From Kribbella albertanoniae (GTDB lineage Bacteria; Actinomycetota; Actinomycetes; Propionibacteriales; Kribbellaceae), in assembly GCF_004348455.1 (NCBI RefSeq), contig NZ_SMKA01000039.1, positions 1 to 44,132 of the forward strand: DNA of 44,132 nt. Direction: 5' to 3'. Position 1 is the stretch's first letter; every line of letters starts with the position of its first letter. This document shows positions 42,201 through 44,132 of the stretch, in pieces. The position numbers and the translations under genes are program-made. Under the pieces are notes generated by a model, which ran no database searches, had not been told where the DNA came from, and saw only the letters and a program-made list of their open reading frames with translations.

Positions 42201-43095
42201 TCTCGGTCCTGGCACGGTGACTGCGGGTGCGGCGGGCGGTCCGATCTCGGTCGGTGGGTCGGTCGGTGAGCAGGTGAAGGAACAGAACTCCGACGCCTAC
42301 GGCAGCCGGCTGGAGACCAGCAAGTTCGAGGAGGGCGAGGTCGTCACGATTCGGATCCCGGTGAGCTACGACGTCGGTATCGAGCAGGTGCGCGACAGCG
42401 GGCGCGGAACACCGGAAACCAAGCGGAGCAAGGAGATTCCGGACGTCGCGCGGGGTCAGTTCTTCGTCAAGATGCTCAAGCACGAGTACCTCGCCGCTCT
42501 GCAGGCGATGGAGACCGGCGTGACAGTCGACGCCGCACTCGCCGACACCCGGCTGATGGTCACACCGGACGGCCTCGGTCGGCCCGACATCGAAGCCACG
42601 GAGACGGTTATCGATGCTTCTGGCAACGAAGTGCATGAGCCGTACCGGCCGCTGGTGGCGGCGTTGGCCCAGGCACAGCAGGAGCGGCAAACACTCGTGG
42701 TGTCGCTGCGCGACCGCGACGACCACGAGCAGCTCTATCTCGCGGTGTACAACCCGGGCGACGGCACTGCACGGTTGGAAGGCGTCGCCGACGGTGGCTT
42801 CGGCGCTGCGCTCGGCAGCCTGGACGGGCGGATCGCGCTGATGGCCCAGGGGCGGGTCGACCTTCGGGAGCTGTACAACACGATGGGCCCGAACGACGAC
42901 TTCGCCACGAAGGCCGCTGCCGCGCTGGTCCAGAACGGCGTACCGGCCAGCATGCTGAAGGGGCTCGACTACGGCTCGACGGCCCAGCAGTTCAACCCCG
43001 GTGTGGCACCGCCTCCCCCGCAGCCGGCGCCTGGTGTGACGACCGGGCGGGCGATGTCGCCGACCGGTCAGGGACCGGCGATCTCGGGACCATGA
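36202..43095 (+). CDS. Giant modular protein of unknown function (2297 aa)
   Basis: It has no signal peptide or transmembrane helix. Residues 1 to about 560 are mostly helical and include a segment (about 220-290, YVRVEVDRTVGTLLAQGRL...VWTHQLSQLTQQL) that resembles the N-terminal parts of very large actinobacterial polymorphic-toxin-like proteins. From about 570 to 2080 there are six diverged modules. Each has a short helix, a (D/G)GL turn (residues about 580, 823, 1102, 1372, 1683 and 1942), a proline, an amphipathic beta strand, a 40-90 residue Ser/Thr/Gly-rich insertion and a further strand with the pattern YxFxxRxExxAxI. The C-terminus (about 2080-2297) is helical and ends in a Pro/Gly tail. 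No toxin or enzymatic domain is recognised. The GTG at 36202 is favoured over 36199 by ribosome-binding-site spacing. Confidence 0.9.
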   Translation: MPDPQSRARTAIATALGIAWPTAVPLRDGSVWLTSRYDVLPERTTSDLQAYLARRATDKVHDDRMLAEAVALLGAERARNRDEEPGLGAAAALDRLLAVPGLDQSRQDEARAMLRVALRSAAQTSPEAATRLAALPSGPRPPSLTAAVSGAATISQATRSLGSAVPVTPPQRRLHPRRILTRATGTPGRPADAPPLTADSALAALGQLPDAPAVAGPGLAVIGGSQYVRVEVDRTVGTLLAQGRLAAGTAEDPHVLRISPTVADGQLAQVWTHQLSQLTQQLATPEPKGMFGRLRARFGVEQRDIRTRADYATYQLLAKEWRDPNGTRSKAEIRTEIEGLAGAIKRRGGAMPELPWSPDARSAPDAIELGRTADRLLSESATPNSPAALREQVVRQIDELETAVAGFTLQADSKVASAVAATVEAADLEGKAVTEQGLRDLGAAERARVFRVESVAASNKAGRHTQLATGYQQVADDADHALTGYRDLLTAIDAGSPQAQLVALADEATDRVEIYEAASARALPAPELMETGVPTGEALLAPVGDINRIIQAHGGKQGLDPTAPRPIPTAEYRLLMSDDGLVIPVGGSPTDDVKQVGQVRLRMERTDLSEIVDRDHDLAQQMNGWIGAGGQGIGRASTRSSSTSFGVNLQPIMAMAPPGSAMHTASQVAAPRADVNRGQSFTQGSGLSTHEQDGEVDDAHGESLLYRSQCKWLIEYRSSPTADWSPVETVDAGEHLTWIPSAYTVQAPTATVTLEQLGRADECSPEFPPHTVTRINGVQDISDRLTRELRDREGGLDRVAYDHVNLMVTRDTSRLLHEFTKPGGLTRPISIDGRPEYELTIEVEPVWSTATLSGEPSTEVGKEGVEVDFSGINASETYGTSLTGTVGATALGVPTASAGRNVSRSGGQNVSSTAITPVVHRDRGSTQGVIVDFKVRATLRKISDRKATPIVVEDTCKARLRVTENDLLRAGGPAAADAVQREDDGSLRLDQDNRVLLRGDPEPPTGPQSVPPWYGAGPNQLRGPGKALTENLQGADQAQRDALTNLSQLGLVPPLDAHFRPRMDALSKDPLRRAGQLANYDRVIQNITAHRIQAGINQACQGGLPVTLVDQHTGRTPRYRHFRLGVEQDFDDQDGRGTTPARHVVRLGITSDATSRSTTRSTSLPLSAGATVGDGPDQGQSGPTGRGGLKLNRNAVGRSVTTTTGRRVNRVVLAESTEPLDVIRQGIRITFAERTGRGLETPIADVHGSMDLFYAQSETRAEVPVIEAIPKAPTAAAVREGITVALDARDPANQIFSQVKAFNAAAQLPASAPDEEVEEADRADAITIAQLDAALSTDRLVARPDWMNGDFEIPEMITAPPANLAEAIADRSVLPQQYKVILRGRAVSQTFLAVTQQNTADINLTLTDASYTSGTSTSDGAGIEGGGGQTDADASSVAGSGSIGRNAGSSQSTSVSRATGQEWLLVNTGTHYEFLERYELEADIIDSTGTVVQTVQLDDALAQKAMAERRALALYAKRELDLPLPVVADVAERYLHDRVTMDSRVAIGFLRRYELERAGVTTGLAAEHSSEQLAAKVSENAGISAPSQVDERLLATEKLAAQRRAVDPGPSYRESLASAQIDSLTVAGPDGLPVDLFELVRPQFEEIAPGVLTESKLLAPALRVNLAADAHRGELENMLGARGFVATIEVPIQGQERPDLYEVQITAEMVGEYTVDGTPEIPGVEAIGLDQGYGYHGQDQVIGHSTTYSAELGGSAAAGDSGNVGGKVARVGSKEAASNTTNTTVNRTGHFDMSEVKRSIVYTSNVTRIQGAGAAALTSARWKLDRTTPDELSVAATPRQLQAELSLLVPKKLLREPGTRPQLEDHTEHRPIRVTESAVPETTQPYGLGDSRTNQLYDVLSAELSEPRVLGPAGFAEHRGALEGHLKATAMKAYFHELISDGGLRLPPMVARGNGKTTVSTTISARMTGLELVEGPIGDAQTGAVSRRETSVRSGSSGSHLGPGTVTAGAAGGPISVGGSVGEQVKEQNSDAYGSRLETSKFEEGEVVTIRIPVSYDVGIEQVRDSGRGTPETKRSKEIPDVARGQFFVKMLKHEYLAALQAMETGVTVDAALADTRLMVTPDGLGRPDIEATETVIDASGNEVHEPYRPLVAALAQAQQERQTLVVSLRDRDDHEQLYLAVYNPGDGTARLEGVADGGFGAALGSLDGRIALMAQGRVDLRELYNTMGPNDDFATKAAAALVQNGVPASMLKGLDYGSTAQQFNPGVAPPPPQPAPGVTTGRAMSPTGQGPAISGP

Positions 43096-43101
43096 GCGGG
43101 G

Positions 43102-43107
43102 TAGGGT
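43102..43107 (+). promoter_or_regulatory. Putative -10 between the giant gene and its follower
   Basis: TAGGGT, expected to start a transcript near 43114 with an AGGAG in its leader. The downstream gene can therefore be expressed apart from the giant gene, which ends 6 bases earlier. Confidence 0.45.
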
Positions 43108-43141
43108 GCATGCGATCTCACGAACAGGAGTGCGGGAACTG

Positions 43142-43705
43142 ATGCTGACTGCCAGGACCCTGATCGAGGCGCAGGTATACACCAGCGTCCAGACCGCGGC
43201 CGACCTGTCCGCCCCGGCGGTGCCGCCGGCGGATCTGCAGCCCGGTGTCAACGTCACCGAGGGCGAGACCGCCTGGACCTATGCGTCGGCATCCGGCGAC
43301 ATCGAGGTCCCGTATGCGAGTGAGGACGCTTCCCGCAAGGTCGGCGTACCGTTCGGGCTGGGTGTCTCCACGCTGATCGATGCAGCTCAGTGGGCAGTGC
43401 TGGCGGCGACGTTCGCCCGCCGCGCGCTGACCGCCGACATGGCGTACACGGGTCAGCCCGGCCAGGACCGCTCGGTCGTCGAGCTCAACTGGGAGTACGC
43501 CGCATACGCCGTACGGGAGGCGTTGAAGTTCCTGCCCGAGGATGCGGATGAGGTGCCGGAGTCGGCGATCTGGTCGGACTTCGGGCGGCAGGCGCTCGCC
43601 GAGAGCCCGCAACTCGTGCACCGTGCCAAGCTTCTCGACGACCTGCAGTATTACGAGGGCACGCTGTCGGACTTCCGCGCGCTCTACGACGGCCCGTCCT
43701 CCTAA
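43142..43705 (+). CDS. Hypothetical protein following the giant gene
   Basis: A 187-aa soluble protein, largely helical, starting MLTARTLIEAQVYTSVQTAADLSA. There is a central hydrophobic helix VGVPFGLGVSTLIDAAQWAVLAATFARRALTADMAY and an acidic C-terminal half (LNWEYAAYAVREALKFLPEDADEVPESAIWSDFGRQAL). No family is recognised. ATG 43142 overlaps the stop of a 10-codon frame (43110-43142) as TGATG. An in-frame GTG at 43130 would sit on the AGGAG. By position it may be a partner of the giant protein. The last codons fall in a local tandem duplication. Confidence 0.75.
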   Translation: MLTARTLIEAQVYTSVQTAADLSAPAVPPADLQPGVNVTEGETAWTYASASGDIEVPYASEDASRKVGVPFGLGVSTLIDAAQWAVLAATFARRALTADMAYTGQPGQDRSVVELNWEYAAYAVREALKFLPEDADEVPESAIWSDFGRQALAESPQLVHRAKLLDDLQYYEGTLSDFRALYDGPSS

Positions 43706-43757
43706 AGGTCGGTCAGCTCTGCGACGGCCCGTCCTCGTCCTGAGGTTCGGTCAGCTC
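43687..43757. repeat. Imperfect tandem duplication across two convergent stop codons
   Basis: Unit 1 (43687-43719, 33 nt) and unit 2 (43722-43757, 36 nt) share CGACGGCCCGTCCTC and GGTCAGCTC with small indels between. Unit 1 contains the plus-strand stop (43703-43705) and the minus-strand stop (43713-43715). GACGGCCCGTC is nearly self-complementary, so both genes end in a DGPS peptide read from opposite strands. Confidence 0.75.
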
Positions 43758-44132
43758 GATCCGGATCGCGCGCGCATCCACGCCCGCTGCCTCCAACACC
43801 TTCTGCTTCGGATCCGCCACGCCCAGAAACGGCGGCCGCACGAGCTTCGCGATCCCCTTCAGCCGCGGATCCTCCAGCACAGTCTCGATCGCCCGCCGGT
43901 CTCCCCCGCACACGAGCGCATCCAGCCGAGCCCCGGCCAGGATCCGTACGGCGACCTCCGTGGCCGCCGCGAACGCCTCCCGCGCCTGGTTGTCACGCCG
44001 CCGGGCGAACCGCTGCTGCGACCACCCACCAGCCTTCGTCGTCCCCTGCACATGACGTGACCCGACCTTCGAGTCCACCAACTTCGGCCCAACGAAAACC
44101 CCCGCGCCATACCCACCCCGCCGTACCAGCAG
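43713..44132 (-). CDS. acVLRF1 / Vms1-like peptidyl-tRNA release factor (5' end outside window)
   Basis: The C-terminal 139 residues are visible; the frame is open to the window edge (LLVRRGGYGAGVFVGPKLVDSKVGSRHVQG). The motif KAGGWSQQRFARRRDNQ (residues 34-50 of the visible part) is the signature of the actinobacterial VLRF1 family, relatives of eukaryotic Vms1/ANKZF1. These use the Gln-containing loop to release nascent chains from peptidyl-tRNA on stalled 50S subunits. The rest (ILAGARLDALVCGGDRRAIETVLEDPRL) has the eRF1-like fold. A TTG at 44081 is in frame but lies inside the domain, so the true start is beyond 44132. Confidence 0.85.
   Translation of the reverse strand: MLVRRGGYGAGVFVGPKLVDSKVGSRHVQGTTKAGGWSQQRFARRRDNQAREAFAAATEVAVRILAGARLDALVCGGDRRAIETVLEDPRLKGIAKLVRPPFLGVADPKQKVLEAAGVDARAIRIELTEPQDEDGPSQS

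Noticed and set aside
36202..43095. Giant protein as a non-ribosomal peptide or polyketide synthase, or a secreted adhesin
   Set aside because: No carrier, condensation or ketosynthase motifs, and no signal peptide, anchor or LPxTG are visible.
39400..43257. Long minus-strand frames under the giant gene
   Set aside because: They have shadow composition and no motif. The plus frame is uninterrupted for 6.9 kb, shows an internal protein repeat and has a ribosome-binding site.

Overview
The window is high-GC DNA with short intergenic gaps, many GTG starts, overlapping stop/start pairs and a DUF222/HNH gene. This fits a soil actinomycete. Gene content and order look like Kribbella or a close relative, but that placement is an impression from the sequence, not a computed result. 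I see no rRNA, tRNA, CRISPR array, insertion sequence or prophage.

Positions 1-801 hold no convincing gene, only degenerate GC-rich repeats. From 802 to about 24 kb is a mosaic of short housekeeping and accessory units. On the minus strand these are a DUF222/HNH nuclease (its N-terminus apparently frameshifted), two membrane proteins, a PPK2 polyphosphate kinase and a ZapE/AFG1 ATPase. A divergent aldo/keto reductase and a quinone-type MDR oxidoreductase follow, the latter behind a MerR-type promoter. Next come a large secreted protease that fuses an M4 (thermolysin) and an M28 (aminopeptidase) domain, a divergent LysR regulator, a YnfA protein coupled to a Cys-containing small protein, a DUF1707-FHA protein, an ATP-dependent DNA ligase overlapping a Z-isoprenyl transferase gene, and two small unknown genes. 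After these are an ABC exporter divergent from an SRPBCC-ArsR-SRPBCC operon with twin operators, an alpha/beta hydrolase, a crotonase, an ABC-F ATPase and a YpfJ-type zinc peptidase.

From 24.2 to 35.6 kb is a minus-strand Tad/Flp pilus locus. In transcription order it encodes a SAF (CpaB/RcpC-like) protein, a CpaE-like ATPase, CpaF, TadB, TadC, a Flp-like prepilin, two TadE pseudopilins, a TadG-like protein, a lipoprotein, a secreted PKD-like protein and finally a membrane-bound LysM/winged-helix/BTAD protein. A strong terminator follows. The genes are mostly overlapping or a few bases apart, so they are probably one or two operons making a surface pilus.

Divergent from the head of this locus is the most unusual item: a 2297-residue protein (36202-43095) with no signal peptide. 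It has a helical N-terminal third followed by six diverged modules of about 240-310 residues. Each module has a GGL turn and a beta strand, then a Ser/Gly-rich insertion and another strand. It is flanked by two unknown genes, one with an 80-residue internal duplication. The window ends inside an acVLRF1/Vms1-like release-factor gene.

Four sequence-level patterns cut across the genes. (1) A TANNNT-like hexamer sits 6-8 bases before the start codon of at least ten genes, suggesting leaderless transcription. (2) The palindrome GAGAGCGCTCTC occurs three times inside three different genes, always in the same codon phase and using the rare AGA codon. (3) The 9-mer CCGCCGTAC occurs about 17 times, far more than base composition predicts. 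(4) Two convergent gene pairs share a CTAG as both stop codons.
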